This document shows, piece by piece, positions 23,294 to 34,986 of a stretch of 64,000 nucleotides of DNA. Within the stretch, counting starts at the first letter, position 1. The number at the start of each line of letters is the position of its first letter. This DNA is from Cryptomeria japonica (Eukaryota > Streptophyta > Pinopsida > Cupressales > Cupressaceae), in contig NC_081414.1 of assembly GCF_030272615.1 (NCBI RefSeq), positions 232,300,733-232,364,732 of the forward strand, given 5' to 3'. The translations under genes and the position numbers were made by a program. The notes below the pieces were generated by a model that had not been told where the DNA came from, made no database searches, and saw nothing but the letters and a program-made list of their open reading frames with translations.

Positions 23294-24161
23294 TGTTGGG
23301 AAAATGGTGTCTCAACCTTGCATTTACATAAGGTTACTATTTATAGTAAGTTTTCATTTGAGCAAGAAATGGTGCAAAATTCTCCTTGAAGCTTCTGGTT
23401 GGCTAGATAAGCATTTTGGTAAAGTTACATTGCAAGATCATAGCTAGGTTTGAAATTATATTTTTCATTTTGAAGGGGTCCTGTGAAAGGTTTAAATTTG
23501 ATTTTGAGGACTTTAGAGGCCTTGAAACACTCTGAAAAGTGGGTGTAAATGGCTTAGCATTTACGAGGAAATAGGGCACTTCACGAGATTTCTGACGCTT
23601 CAAACAGTTCGTCAATAGGACACACAGTTCTCAAGTTATGGCCTCTAGAAGTTTCTACTCCTAAAATAGGAAATATAAAATACATTGGACACATAAATGA
23701 GTTGTAAAAAGGGAGGGACATGTCATAGGGAATCTAGAAGGGAGATAAGGTCGGCTACACCTTATTGGGTGGTTTTAGCCTTGGGTTTTATAATACCGTT
23801 TGACGGTTTCTTGTATTATATCTCCTATATATGAGGTGTGTGAGATAAAGGTTGTGTGTAAGAGTCTTATGGCTATTGAGTTACCTCTGAATCTTTGATT
23901 AGTGGTACTTATGTGAAGATCTTTCTCTGCAAGTATATTGTAATCTTTTTTTATTGTTGAATAATATATTTGGTGGCTTTTGGAGTGTGGATTTTTTCTC
24001 CCAAAAGGGTTTTCCCCAAAAAATCACTGTGTTGTGGTATGAATGTTATTTATGAGTATTTCTATTAAGTTTTTGTAACTATTGTGACGATCTGTAAAAA
24101 ATTTTGCATTACCCTCTCAAGATTAGTTTAGGAAGTTGTTTCGCTACTTAACTTCCTTACA
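23294..24161 (+). repeat. Element A 3' LTR
   Basis: 868 bp, TGTTGGGAAAATGG...CTTCCTTACA, preceded by the purine stretch agtgggagat. It shows the uninterrupted sequence at the site where B split the 5' copy (about 23835). Shared LTR module at 23985-24037. Confidence 0.92.
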
Positions 24162-24527
24162 CTATCAACATATGCAGTCCCCTACTAACAACATATATAA
24201 TATATGGTTGTCATGTATACAATCCCCTACTAGATCAACTATCTATATTTTAAAGGGCCATCAAAATATCTATACCCTATAACCTTCCTAGCTATACCAA
24301 GTGACAAAAGGGTCACCCTACATCCTGATTATACAATAAGATTCCAAAATTTTAAAAATGAATTCTAGGTTGAGTGTAAAAAATTAAACCCGAATGACTA
24401 TTTATCAGAGCAACATCATCCTACAGTTAAACAAAACAAACCATCAAAAAAGTGGAAACCAATATCTTCAGAGAGGAAATTAGTCCAAATTAGGTTGCTT
24501 TCCTTTATCCGTAGGTAGACATACAGA
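24162..24527. other. Right flank of element A, no gene seen
   Basis: AT-rich. Contains two copies of a short phrase, agtcccctactaacaac (about 24187) and aatcccctactagatcaac (about 24222). Part of that phrase (agtcccctac) also sits at the left edge of element A (7680-7690), suggesting that A landed in a local repeat. Confidence 0.4.
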
Positions 24528-25101
24528 CTAATTCCCAAGAATACCACCTTGCTTTGTGTTCAAAACCCCTAGGTCATGACTCATCATAGGTAGCTCCACT
24601 TCTGTCACAATCGATAAATCTTCCTCGATATATGACCAAGAATCATCTTCCTCGTCCTCGCTCTCGAGACCTGCAATTCACATGTCACTTTTGTTCCATT
24701 CTATTCCTTTATTCAACATCAAACCCAATATCTTCTTCTAGAAGACCACATTCCTCCTCTTTATGGACTTTCTGCTCTCTAATGCCTTTGCATCCAAAAC
24801 AATGAGCATTGACCTTTTCAACACCTCTATGACATGTCTCACAATTACAAAATAGTCCTATGGGTATGGAATTCTTATCCCTTCATCTATATTCACCACC
24901 ATTAGGTCCAATTCTCCTTGGAAAGCCTCTTTGAAGAATTTTCTACATAGCTACTTAGTCTAGATGAGGAAAATCTAGGGGTTGAAAAACCAAACACACA
25001 TGCAACTTATCTAAGCTAATCATGAAACTAGAACTGCATGCTAACTTCCTAATCCTACCAATAAAGTAATTGAAACAAAGCATCGACAAAGTGCAAACCA
25101 T
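24528..25101 (-). pseudogene. Cys-rich coding remnant, unknown family
   Basis: Minus-strand reading starting at 25101 (MVCTLSMLCFNYFIGR) with stops near 24955 and 24880. The best part reads SIPIGLFCNCETCHRG then AHCFGCKGIREQ, a CxCx2C...Cx2C arrangement that could bind zinc, ending at 24709. Another frame just downstream (24528-24671) is open and strongly acidic (LESEDEEDDSWSYIEEDLS), plausibly the continuation after a frameshift. I do not recognise the family. A decayed host gene or transposon gene is possible, as is coincidence. Confidence 0.3.
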
Positions 25102-27354
25102 TCATTGAGCTTCTTCAATTAAACTTTGTTGCTCTTCCTTTCATCTCAAATGATGATATGTTTCTCTTGAAAGGCCAGATGCATGAAATAGATGAAAGCA
25201 AAGGGATGATGTGCCAGATTTACTAGGAATGTGTGATTAAATGATTGCTAATTACTAGTGATTGATTTGACAAACTTGATAGAATAACAATGCTAGAATG
25301 AAAGTATAATAGAATAAGGATGCATAAAATTAGATTACAAATTGGACAAAATGATAATGCTAAAATTTAGATGAAATGATTGAAAGAGGAGCTCCAATTT
25401 ATAGAAAACTGAAGACTTGACGAATGGGCAAGATTGAAATGATTTTTTATCGAGTGGACGAACCAGATCAAACACACAATAGAGCTATCATTCAAGGAAG
25501 GATGAAGGAGATTAAGGGAAAAGCACTGAAAAAGAAAAAAGAAAATTTTTGGGGATGCATACCTTATTTTTTAATTAAAAATTGAAATATAATGAGATAT
25601 TTCCAAAAATGAGGACTCTTGAAAATCCAAGAGAAATCCTAAGATAATGTTGCTATTTTCGAAAACTAGGAGGATATTTTCAATTAAAATTTAAAAAATA
25701 AAATATTATCCTCATATGAGAAGACAATTAGGCAACTTAAATAAATAAAGATATTTATTTAATTTGGATGGCAAAATTAGATAATTGAATAATATAAATG
25801 AATTATTCAACTAGAGGTTCAAATGAATAAACCTTTAATTAATTAATTAAGATTATTTAATTAAAGGGGAAAAATTGAGATCAATTAAATAATGTAATAT
25901 TTTCTAATTAATATTAAAAGAAGAAGGGGTTTGATGAAATGATGAATGATTAGGGAAGAATAATTAGAAAAAAAGGGGCTTTATTAATTAATTAATTAAT
26001 TACACTTAAATGGGCAAGTTAGTCAAACCGATGTGTGAATACCTTAAGGGGTTCAATTAAGTCATTTTGGGTCAAAATAGGTGAAATTGGAAATATTTGG
26101 AAATTTTGGATAGGAAATGGGAAGATTTGAGTGAAAAATAGGAAAATTAGGGCAAACCAGGTAAAATCGAGCAACAACAAGTAAACAGGGGGTCAAAGCG
26201 GGTCAACAGACAAAGAAGGGACGAATGTGAGGCCATGGGGCCAAAGAAGATGTTAAAATTTGACCTCAACATATGGATAGGTAGAAAAGGGGATCCAATA
26301 AAACTAAAAACAGAAAGCAAGAAGTGGCAAAACCCTAAAAAGAAGGCAAAAAACTGTAAAATTGCGACAAGGATTTTGGTTGAAAATTGTCATCACCTAA
26401 ACAAGAGGGGAGAAATCTAATGCAAGGGGGTTGAAGGAGAGGTCAAATGAAACCTTAGCACCTGAAATGGAATGGAAAGGGAAAGATCTAGTCAGGAAAT
26501 GGAAAAGGTGAAGTTAGAGGACCAAATTAGGAGCAAAAAATTCTAATTGGGATGCAATTAGGCAAAATGTCACTGTGAAAGTGACAAGAGAAAAATATGA
26601 TGCAAGAGGGATGAGGTTAAGTATAAAATGCAACCCCAAACTTGAAATGGAAATACAAGAGAATGATCTAATTAGGAAATGAAGAGGACAAGATTATGGA
26701 AATAATGAAGATCATATGTGCAATAAGGTTAAAAATGAAGAATGCAAGTGACACAAATTTTTAGTGTCTAAGTTTTATCCCTCTCTTAGACAATGTAATT
26801 TAGAATGTTGTTTCAAAGAAGATAACATCAAAAAAGAACATTTAAACATTCCCCAAATATGATAGGATATAGGGTGCTCCCTTAAGAAATTGATCGAAAA
26901 AAGAGGTGAATTTGTCGACAGTGATGCCATGATTCCAACAAATTGAATAAAAGTGAAAAAGGAGCTAAGATGCAAAAGATACAAGCTTGGGAAGGTGAAA
27001 ATGATTGTGACCAGTGCAAAAGAGTAGTACATGCAGGTCCATCTAGGTAATAGGAGGGGTATAAAAAGGGGTTAGGAGGGTGAAAAGAGCTCATTTTTAC
27101 TCTATCGTTTGGAAATTTGGAGCTTTGAATCTTGGAGAAAGGAGCAAGGATGGTGCAAATTCTGATTGAGAACCACTGCAAAGAATACATGAAGAGCTAC
27201 TGATGACCGGAGGGTGCATGACCACAAGTATGTACCCAAATGCCAACATGTCAATTTGTGATTTGTGCATGTTTTTCTAGGGAATTGTTCTTGTTTCTTG
27301 ATTCATGTATGAGGGATAGATTAGGGAACTGCATAGTGGGTTGTTCCTTTTACG
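25102..27354. other. AT-rich unassigned DNA
   Basis: Purine/A-rich stretches, (ttaa)n runs near 25845 and 25980, and polypyrimidine-poor sequence with many stops on both strands. Short frames such as 26235-26420 are Lys/Asn-rich and look like chance. I see no domain, LTR or PBS here. Confidence 0.5.
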
Positions 27355-27495
27355 TAGTTGGCCATCCTTTTGTGCCATTGGTCAACCTTACTGTGTAGTT
27401 GGTCAACCCTACTATGTATTTCGCAAGGCCAACCATGTAGTTGGTCCAACTGCTTGTGCAAGTGGTCAAAATACCCATGCAGTTGGTTAGGCAGA
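27355..27495. repeat. Degenerate minisatellite, about 26-28 bp units
   Basis: Four to five imperfect copies of a phrase like tgtagttggtcaaccctact. Units differ by substitutions and small indels. Confidence 0.6.
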
Positions 27496-27799
27496 TTATG
27501 GGGGATACAAAAAGATGAGGTTGGAATGATTAGGGTTTGACTATTGTTTGACCTAGCTAGATTAGGGTGCAGGATAGACTGATTAAGGGTTTAATTGAGT
27601 ATTCCAATATAGGATTACCAATTAGGGTTACGTGTGGACAAATCAGGGTTGACTTGAGTTTTCCTCAATCATGTTGTAGGTCGAGTTACCACCTTTACAG
27701 ACTCATGAGAGTCGTCCATGATATCTTGTATTATGCCATTGACTGGATGAGTGGGAGAGGGATTCTCTATTACATCTAGGGTCACATCACATTACATGC

Positions 27800-27864
27800 A
27801 TGTCTGATATAAGGGAAAGTAGGGGATTAATTATAACATTAACAAAGCGGTGACACTTAGAGAT
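27800..27864 (+). pseudogene. Plant mobile domain (PMD) remnant, left part
   Basis: When element D and one target copy are removed, this end joins 34987 and reads LTKR(stop)HLEINSFHLLMGEV, where the stop is TGA in place of an expected Trp. That matches the family signature ERWRPETHTFHLPCGEMTIT of plant mobile domain proteins (MAIN/MAIL type and transposon-borne relatives). Upstream sequence is too degenerate to follow. Nothing here can encode a working protein. Confidence 0.6.
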
Positions 27865-28847
27865 TATTGGTAATTGCACTCATCCGGTGATTTCAGGAGA
27901 CTTCTGGTGGTTGATTATTTGTTTAGGGTTGTCATTGATGTCAACTCTTCATGGTTATTTGATCTGGTAGTCGTGATCCAACTTATCCGGAAGATGGTGG
28001 TAACCGATAGACAGTTAACCGAAGGATAAAACAGGGTATTTGAGTAATGTGTTGATCCAGGATGATCTTTGGTGATTGTGGTGTTTGTGGTAATTAATTT
28101 TATGATCTCGGTGTTTGGTAAGACCTATAGATAGTGTGTGGTTATAATATTTTAGTCCATTGCTATGGTGTGTTCGAGATTGAAGTCAACTTGATCTACA
28201 CGTTACACTTATTGAAGCCCACTTGAAGATATTTTTTTTTTGGTAAGATCGGATATATGAGATCGATGTGATGGATGATTTTGGTGTATTGTACACATGG
28301 TGATCAGTTTTGGATCCATTGAGCATAATTTCATGTGCGCATTTTGGTTTTAGATCAACTAGTAGTTGACTGAGACCGGAATAGGGTAATTAGCATAGCA
28401 GTGATAGTCAGTGATTCAAAGCTTAACTGAAACTCATCTTTTCATAGTCAAATGATTTCTAAGTGTTCATTTCATTACACTTTCCTATTGTAATTAAACT
28501 ATAAGTCAGTGAGACTTCCTTGAAGGTTGCAACCTTCCGAACAATTGTAATTGAGCAGTGAGTGCTAGGCGGTGAGCTTGAATGCAAGTACATTCCCCAT
28601 CTATGTAATATTTATGTACTTCTGGCCATAGTATATTAATATTGTGGGTTCCAGTCCCACCATGGTTTTTCCCTATCCATGTTTCCATGTAAAAATTTTG
28701 GTGTTGTGGATTTGTACTTTTATTCTTGTATGTTTATGTTCATATTTATTATGCATTATTAATAGGTGGATAAAGAATAAGTGTGTGGTTTTAACTTCTG
28801 GTAGATCACTGATTCACTCCCCCTCTCAATGATCTCTGATTCTAACA
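27865..28847 (+). repeat. Element D 5' LTR
   Basis: Aligns end to end with 34008-34986. The terminal TG has mutated to TA (27865-27866); the end is tctaaca. U3 box ttgtcattgatgtcaa at 27929-27944 and hairpin module at 28643-28709. Confidence 0.9.
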
Positions 28848-28868
28848 ACTTGTATCAAAGTCGGGCTC
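28848..28868 (+). promoter_or_regulatory. Element D primer-binding site region
   Basis: acttgtatcaaagtcgggct follows the LTR directly. It corresponds to the B site ttggtatcaacac, so it is a decayed Met-tRNA type PBS. Confidence 0.65.
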
Positions 28869-28915
28869 CTCTGAGGAAGCTTAACCTCTTGAGGAAGATC
28901 TGGGAGATTGATTCA

Positions 28916-30100
28916 ATGGATTCTGGTTTCCAAAGACATCTCTATGTGGCACTTGAAGATCTTGATGCTACTAGAAGTGAGGTTTGTACCTTGAAGAAGA
29001 ATCTGAATGTTGCTGATGATTTCATTAATGAACTGAAGGATCAAACAAGTATCTTTAAATAAAAGAGGAAGGAATTAATGGGCAAATTGAAGGAGAAGGA
29101 AGTTCAGATCATGGAACACCAAGACAAAGCTAATGAAGTTGACAAGCTTGAGAGAGAGAATGTTGCTTTGAAGAACGAGATGCAATCTAGTGTAATGTAA
29201 CTAACTAAGGAGATTGAGGACCAAAAGAATAATTAGGAGAATTTGGCACAATTAATGAAGGAAAGAGCCGATGAATGCTTCGGGATTACCTATGAGAATG
29301 ATTAGTTGAAACTTGAACTGACACAATCAAGGAATAATGGTCAAGAGATTGAAAGATAGGTTGTTACCTTGAGGGATGAACTTGTTGCTACCAATAAATA
29401 AAAAGACAAATTAAAAGCTAGTTCAACAAGACTTGGTGAGATGCTGGAAAGTCAGAGACATGGAAAGGATATGCGAGGTCTTGGATATAAGAAAGGTTAA
29501 TCCTCCGAATCTAGACAAGGCACTGTTTAACCTGATCAGAAGAAGAGAATGAATCCTCTGATAAGACAGCATAATGCTCATAAATTTAATGGTAGATGTT
29601 TTACTTGCAACAAATTTAGTCATATGGAAAGTCAGTGTAGAAGTAGGATGAATAATGGAATGATGCATAATAACAATATGATGAACAATATGAACAATGT
29701 TTCTACCTTTATCGGTCAGTGTTTTATATGCAATAATTTTGGACACAAGTCAAATGTGTGTAGAGTTGTGATGAATAAATTTCAGAACAAAAGATGCTAT
29801 GCCTATGGAATGTTTGGACATATTTCTAGTCAGTGCAAGATGAGACATAACCAGATGAACTTCAAACCTATGAAGAATTATGTTGTTTGCAGAGTATGCA
29901 ACAACACCGGTCACATTGTAAAGTAATGTAGAAACAAGAATAGTGCTCTTGTAGACAAGAATAAATCAAATGACAAGGGTAAAGTGAAATTAGAAGAGAT
30001 CAAAGAGAAGCATGATAAGATTTGGGTGAGAAAGGGTGAGTCTAAGGAAGATAATGGATTTGTACCTGAATCCGGTGCAGAATCTTCATCCAGTAACTAG
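28916..30100 (+). pseudogene. Element D ORF1: coiled coil plus four zinc knuckles
   Basis: Starts near 28916 (MDSGFQRHLYVALEDLD), close to the PBS as in B. About 180 residues of coiled coil with stops at about 29060, 29198, 29236, 29305 and 29357, then CFTCNKFSHMESQC, CFICNNFGHKSNVC, CYAYGMFGHISSQC (second Cys lost) and CRVCNNTGHIVK with a stop just before its last Cys (29597-29932). The tail KLEEIKEKHDKIWVRKGE matches the B tail NEIKEEFTKQWVKK. The frame is constant, so decay is by nonsense codons. Probable role: RNA-binding structural protein of a non-autonomous element. Confidence 0.8.
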
Positions 30101-30447
30101 GGATTTTGGCCTTAGGGGGAGCAAAATCAATGCAAATCTTGTAGTACCCCTTTGATGAGATATGTGGTCAATGGATTACAGATGGCAATTGATATACGAA
30201 ACTTAGATGATTAATTTTGGCATCCAGTTGAATATTTGAGTTGCATTTATTTCAATGTGAAATTAGGGTTTGCAAAGTTAAAAGGGCAAATATGAGAATC
30301 ATTCTTCACTTTGCAAATAGTGTTGTTGAGTTGAAGAATAAGGCTATCAAAGAGCTTAAAGCAATCCAACAAAGCAATTTAGGGCATCCGACAGTTGGCT
30401 AAGGTATTTCTCGAAGGGCATTTTTCTAAGTTTGTTTTTCTAAGATT

Positions 30448-33400
30448 TTGAAAATGGAATTTGCGTCCTCCATTGCTACTCCACAGATGGTTGAAGTTAA
30501 GGACAAGACTCATCATGTATTCAAGAAACACCCCTACAAGTCCATGGAGGATGACCCGGTTGGAGAATTTTCTTTCGTCCCGCATGGAGTTATGCACGTT
30601 GATGATGTTCAAGCTTATATTCACTGTGAGATTGAAGAAACTGACTCAGAAGATATTTGGGACCTATACATCGACAAAATCATGGATGATATCGACAATC
30701 CTAAGTCAAAATTTGCACAACTTGAGAAGAAGGGTTTCACCCAATTTGTGAATTTCCTAACTTTTGATGAGAAGGAGTGGGTAGGGTATGTGTTGAGTAG
30801 GATCCACGCTAAATTTATGTGGCTAGACAAACCCTACAAGATCACTGCAAAAGAAATCAAGGTAGATACCTATTTTCACCAAACTGGAGAGAAGCCAGGG
30901 TTGTGGAAGGTTACAAACTCTACCGTAAACAAGTTAACTAGTGTAGATTTTGATGGAAGATCAATGAAAATCAACACTATAAGGGAAGATGATGTTAAAT
31001 TTGTTGCTATGGCAATTGGGTACAAAGTGTATCAATCCATTAGATTAAATTTGGTTTTTGGCAGTGCAATTCATGCATTACATAAAATGGTTAAGAAAGA
31101 TGGTCATTACGACCTATGCAGTGTGTTTTTGGAGGATCTATTGATCAATTTGAAGAAAATTAAACAATATAAGAAGGATGTTTTCAATTTTGGATCTTTG
31201 ATTATCTGTCCGACCTATACTTCATGAATCAGACCCCCAGAACTGATAGAGTTCAATGGGCTTATGGCAGACCAGTTGCGCAACAGATTAAGCAAAGACT
31301 AGACAGTCTTGGGAACCAAGACAATCAAAATGCTTCTATATGGGCTTTCTTCAAAAAATTCCTGGAGAAAATGTAGAAAAGGGTAAGGATCCTTAAAGAA
31401 ATAGTCAAGAAGTATGAGGGAACAATATTCTTTATGGTGAATAAAGATGAATGCCTAATGGAAAGAGTCAAACCCTAGACTATTTGGATAATGCCAATGG
31501 GGTAAGAGGTCGATGAGGCTACCTTGGAAGCATATGCTCAACACTTGTTGAGCTCTCTAGAAGACACCAAGGAGGAGAGGTTTGGAACTTGTAAAGAGAT
31601 GTCAATGGAGTTGCACTCCAAATTCACCAAACCGTCAAGGAAGAGGAAGGTGGCGAAGATTGTGGAAAATATTCTTATGAAGGAAGGCCATCCTCAGGAA
31701 AATGTCAGGGTAGCTAGGGAAGAAAGGGATGCAGTTGAAAAAGGAGAGAAATAGAAGTATGCATCTACTCCTGTTAAGATTAAGGTAACATGACCTTCTC
31801 CTGCTCTAGTGAAGACACCTACTGCTGAAGTTGAGCCCTTCAGTGTATCTACCAAAGGAAAAGGTGTTTTGAGGAAGAAGTAGAAGACCCAGAGAGAATA
31901 TGTGACGGTCACTTCGGTGCAATCAAAGACTGAATCTGATTCTGATGTTCAAAAGGCATTGAAGAAAGGTGAATTTGTTAGAGTAATCCAGAAACCCCAA
32001 TCTGATGGTGAGAAGGGTGAGCAGAAGAAGAAGAAAGCTAAATCTGAACTTGAACTAGTAGGGCACCTCAAGAAAGGAAAGAAGACAAAGTCTAATCTAG
32101 ATGAGGCCATAGAATCCAATAAGATGAAATCTTCCAAAATAGAATATCATATCATTCCTCCTCTCTCTACTCAGGAATAAATAGATGAGATTATAAAACA
32201 TGGAAATTTGAAGAACATATCTATATATTATGTAAATATGGATAATAAAGATCAAAGGCAGATTGAGGAAGCAGTAATTTTGTATATGGATGTATTTAGA
32301 AAAGTATTGATTGAGTTAGAAAAATATCTTCCCAAATATTTGTATTGATGATAGGAGAAAATCTGCTAGCCAAATGGATAGGAAAATAAAAGAGAGTGAA
32401 CTGGTTAATTAATGTACCAGTACCACCATAGAAGAAATTGACAGATTGATTTTGTTGGAAAATAAAAAGGCATTCTGAAGCAAGCACAAAGTTAATAGTC
32501 TGATGGTAGGCAGAGTTGAAGAAATAAGGAGAGAAACCGATGAAATCTGGAAAAAAGTTTCTCACTGAGAACTGGCTTGTAGATAGTGGTTCTCAAAATA
32601 ATGCCACTTAGTCGGAAGATCCTCCTACAGATAGTGTAAATATAGAAGAGTATACTCAGAATATTGGTGAACAACAAATTTTGGATTCTGATAAGGTTGA
32701 GCCTACAAAAGATAATGACAAACCAACAGAGGCAGGGGATGGTGCACCAGTGCACAAGAGGCACCTACAAAGGTTGAATCTGGACCTGTTGAGCATGAAA
32801 AGAAAGAAGAGGTGAAACAAATGAGCTAGATAAGGATAAGAACAAAGATAAAGATAAGGGTATAAGTATGGAAACTCTAGTAATTGTGGAAATTGACACT
32901 GCCAAAACCCAAAACCTAAGGAGTTTTCCACAATTCAACAACAATTTTGATAAACCATTCAATCAAATGTCTCAGCCTGAGAGAATGATAGTTGCTATTT
33001 ATCTTCAGGCACAATCCAGTCAAGATTTAGCCCAGTCAAAATTAGAGGAGAAGAAACTTATTGAGAAATATATTAAAGTTTTGGAACAGGTGGTACCGGA
33101 TCTAAAACTTGATGCAAGTACCAGTTCATCTGATAAGCTTCAAAATTTAATTGATCACATCTCCCCCCAATTTGATTCTTTATCTAAAGCATCTGACTGT
33201 TAAGCTATGGAGAATTTTAAGGATGCTAAAATTCAAACATTTTTGCAAATGATCATCAGTGGTAAGGCCCAGTTAGATAAAGAGCTAAAATTGATTGATG
33301 AGGCCTTAGTGGAAGGTGGTAAAATTTATAAGTCTTTTCTAATTTTGCCCAATTTTTCTACTCACATAGACAAGAAGATAGAGAATTGGGCAATTAGCTC

Positions 33401-33510
33401 AGATTTCTCAAGCCTATGATCCCACAACCAATTTAACTGACAGAATTGAGGGTCAAATTTTGAATATCATTGAGCAGATTAGAAATTTTGAAAAGGAGAA
33501 GGAGAGGATG
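30448..33510 (+). pseudogene. Element D ORF2, large protein of unknown family
   Basis: Starts at 30448 (MEFASSIATPQMVEVKDK) and stays open for 259 codons: AYIHCEIEETDSEDIW, YVLSRIHAKFMWLDKPY, VAMAIGYKV...IHALHKMVKKDGHYDLC...FNFGSLIICP. One frameshift near 31210 moves it to the frame that carries the remaining blocks: a Lys/Glu-rich linker (31524-32180), DEIIKHGNLKNIS...LYMDVFRKVLIELEKYLP (32181-32345), and a helical, probably coiled-coil end (32868-33480). All blocks recur in order in element B. The length is about 1000 residues. No pol or envelope-like feature (no signal peptide or membrane segment) is apparent. The function is unknown. Confidence 0.78.
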
Positions 33511-33794
33511 TGAACTCCGGAATCTAATTGGCCTCTGGTTGGACACCTTATTGTATCATAAAATGGATTGCATTCAGAATATGTCTCAAGATACTCCTAC
33601 TGAGATTGAAGCAATAGAGTTTCATGCATATGTTTTGATTGGTTTTGTTTCAATTTTGGAGAAGTTGCAAGTAGGTTGGAACACATATCTTGGATTCCTT
33701 AAGATGATTTATGCGGATATACTAACACATGTATAGATTCAATCCTCTAGTATACATGTATATATGTACAACAAATTTTGGTGCACCCCCTATC

Positions 33795-34007
33795 TTTGGC
33801 ATTGTTGTCAAATGGGGAGAGATGAGGTAAAAAATGTATAGTGTACAGATTGTATGTATGGAGTGTATAGACCAGTGTATTGCAGATTGTTGGTCTTAGG
33901 GGGTGTCTTGTAATTCTTGGCACTCTTTTATTCTTTCATTTGGTTTTACAAATTTCAACACTTAGCCATTTTTCACAAGTGTTGCCATCAATGCCAAATG
34001 GGCAGAT
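33795..34007 (+). promoter_or_regulatory. Element D 3' UTR with two polypurine boxes
   Basis: First box tttggcattgttgtcaaatg then gggaga (33795-33823); second box gccatcaatgccaaatgggc then agat, ending at the 3' LTR. The same pair is found in E and F with intact G runs; both are mutated here. Confidence 0.75.
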
Positions 34008-34986
34008 TGTTGATAATTGACACTCATCCGGTGATTTTAGGAGACTTTCGATGGTTGATTATTTGTTTAGGGTTGTCATTGATGTCACCTCTTGATGGTG
34101 ACTTGATCCTACAATTGTGATCCAACTTATCCAAAAGATGGAGGTAACCGGTAGATAGTTAGCCGACAAAACAAGGTAAAACAAGGTATTTGAGTAATAT
34201 GTTGATACGAAATGATCTCTGGTGATTGTGGTGTTTGTGGTAATTATATTTTTGATATCGGTGTTTGGTAAAACCTATAGGTAGAGTGTGGATATACTAT
34301 TTTAGTCCAGTGCTATGGTGTGTTCGAGATTGAAACCGACTTGATCTACACGTTACACTTATTGAAGCCGACTTGAAGGAGATTATTGTTGTGGTAAAAT
34401 CGGATATATAAGATCGATGTGGCGGTTGATTTTTGATGTATTGTGTGTATGGTGATCAGTTTTGGAGTGATTGAGTGTAATTTCATGTGCACATTTTGGT
34501 TTTAGATCAACCGATAGATGACTGAGACCGGAACAGGGTAATTAGTAGAGCAGTGATAGTCAGTGATTTAGAGCTTAACCAAAACTCATCTTTGCATAGT
34601 CAGATGCTATCTAAAAGTTCATTTCATTACACTTTCCTATTGCAATCAAATTGTAAGTTAGTGAGACTTCCTTGAAGGTTGCAGCCTTCCAAATAATCAT
34701 AATTGAGCAGTGAGCCTGAATGCAAGTTCATTCCCCATCTATGTAACATTTATGTACTTTTGGCCATAGTATATGAATATTGTGGGTTCCAGCCCCATCA
34801 TGGGTTTTACCTTTCTATGTTTCCACGTAAAAATTCTAGTGTTGTGGATTTGTGATGTTATTCTTATATGTTTATGTTCATATTTGTTATGCATTATTAA
34901 CCGATGGATAAAGAATAAGTTTGTGGTTTGAACTTCCAATAGATCACTGATTCACCCCTCCCTCTCAAAGATCTCTAATTCTAACA
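34008..34986 (+). repeat. Element D 3' LTR
   Basis: 979 bp, TGTTGATAATTG...TTCTAACA. Hairpin module at 34781-34848, including ccacgtaaaaat. Confidence 0.92.

Larger units (their letters stand above)
7686..24161 (+). mobile_element. Element A: Ty1/copia retrotransposon, decayed, split by B
   Basis: A copia element with gag, CCHC, protease, integrase, RT and RNase H in copia order. Its 5' LTR (7686-8200 plus 18898-19228) is interrupted by element B, and its 3' LTR is 23294-24161. Without B it is about 5.8 kb. The PBS is a match to initiator Met tRNA type sites. The first 15-20 bp of the 5' LTR (TGTTGGGAAAATGG in the 3' copy) are missing or replaced, so no target duplication can be shown; the base after the 3' LTR starts ctatc. 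Confidence 0.9.
27865..34986 (+). mobile_element. Element D: non-autonomous LTR retrotransposon with ORF1 and ORF2
   Basis: LTRs at 27865-28847 and 34008-34986 (about 980 bp), flanked by gagat (27860-27864) and aagat (34987-34991). The 7.1 kb element carries a PBS, ORF1 (coiled coil and CCHC array), ORF2 of unknown family and two polypurine boxes, but no pol domain. The layout is the same as element B, with which it shares both proteins. Its LTRs are distinct from B's except for short shared modules. Confidence 0.9.

Noticed and set aside
30448-33510. ORF2 of element D as an envelope-like protein (as in Sirevirus elements)
   Set aside because: No signal peptide, hydrophobic membrane span or fusion-like segment is visible; the protein is soluble and charge-rich throughout.
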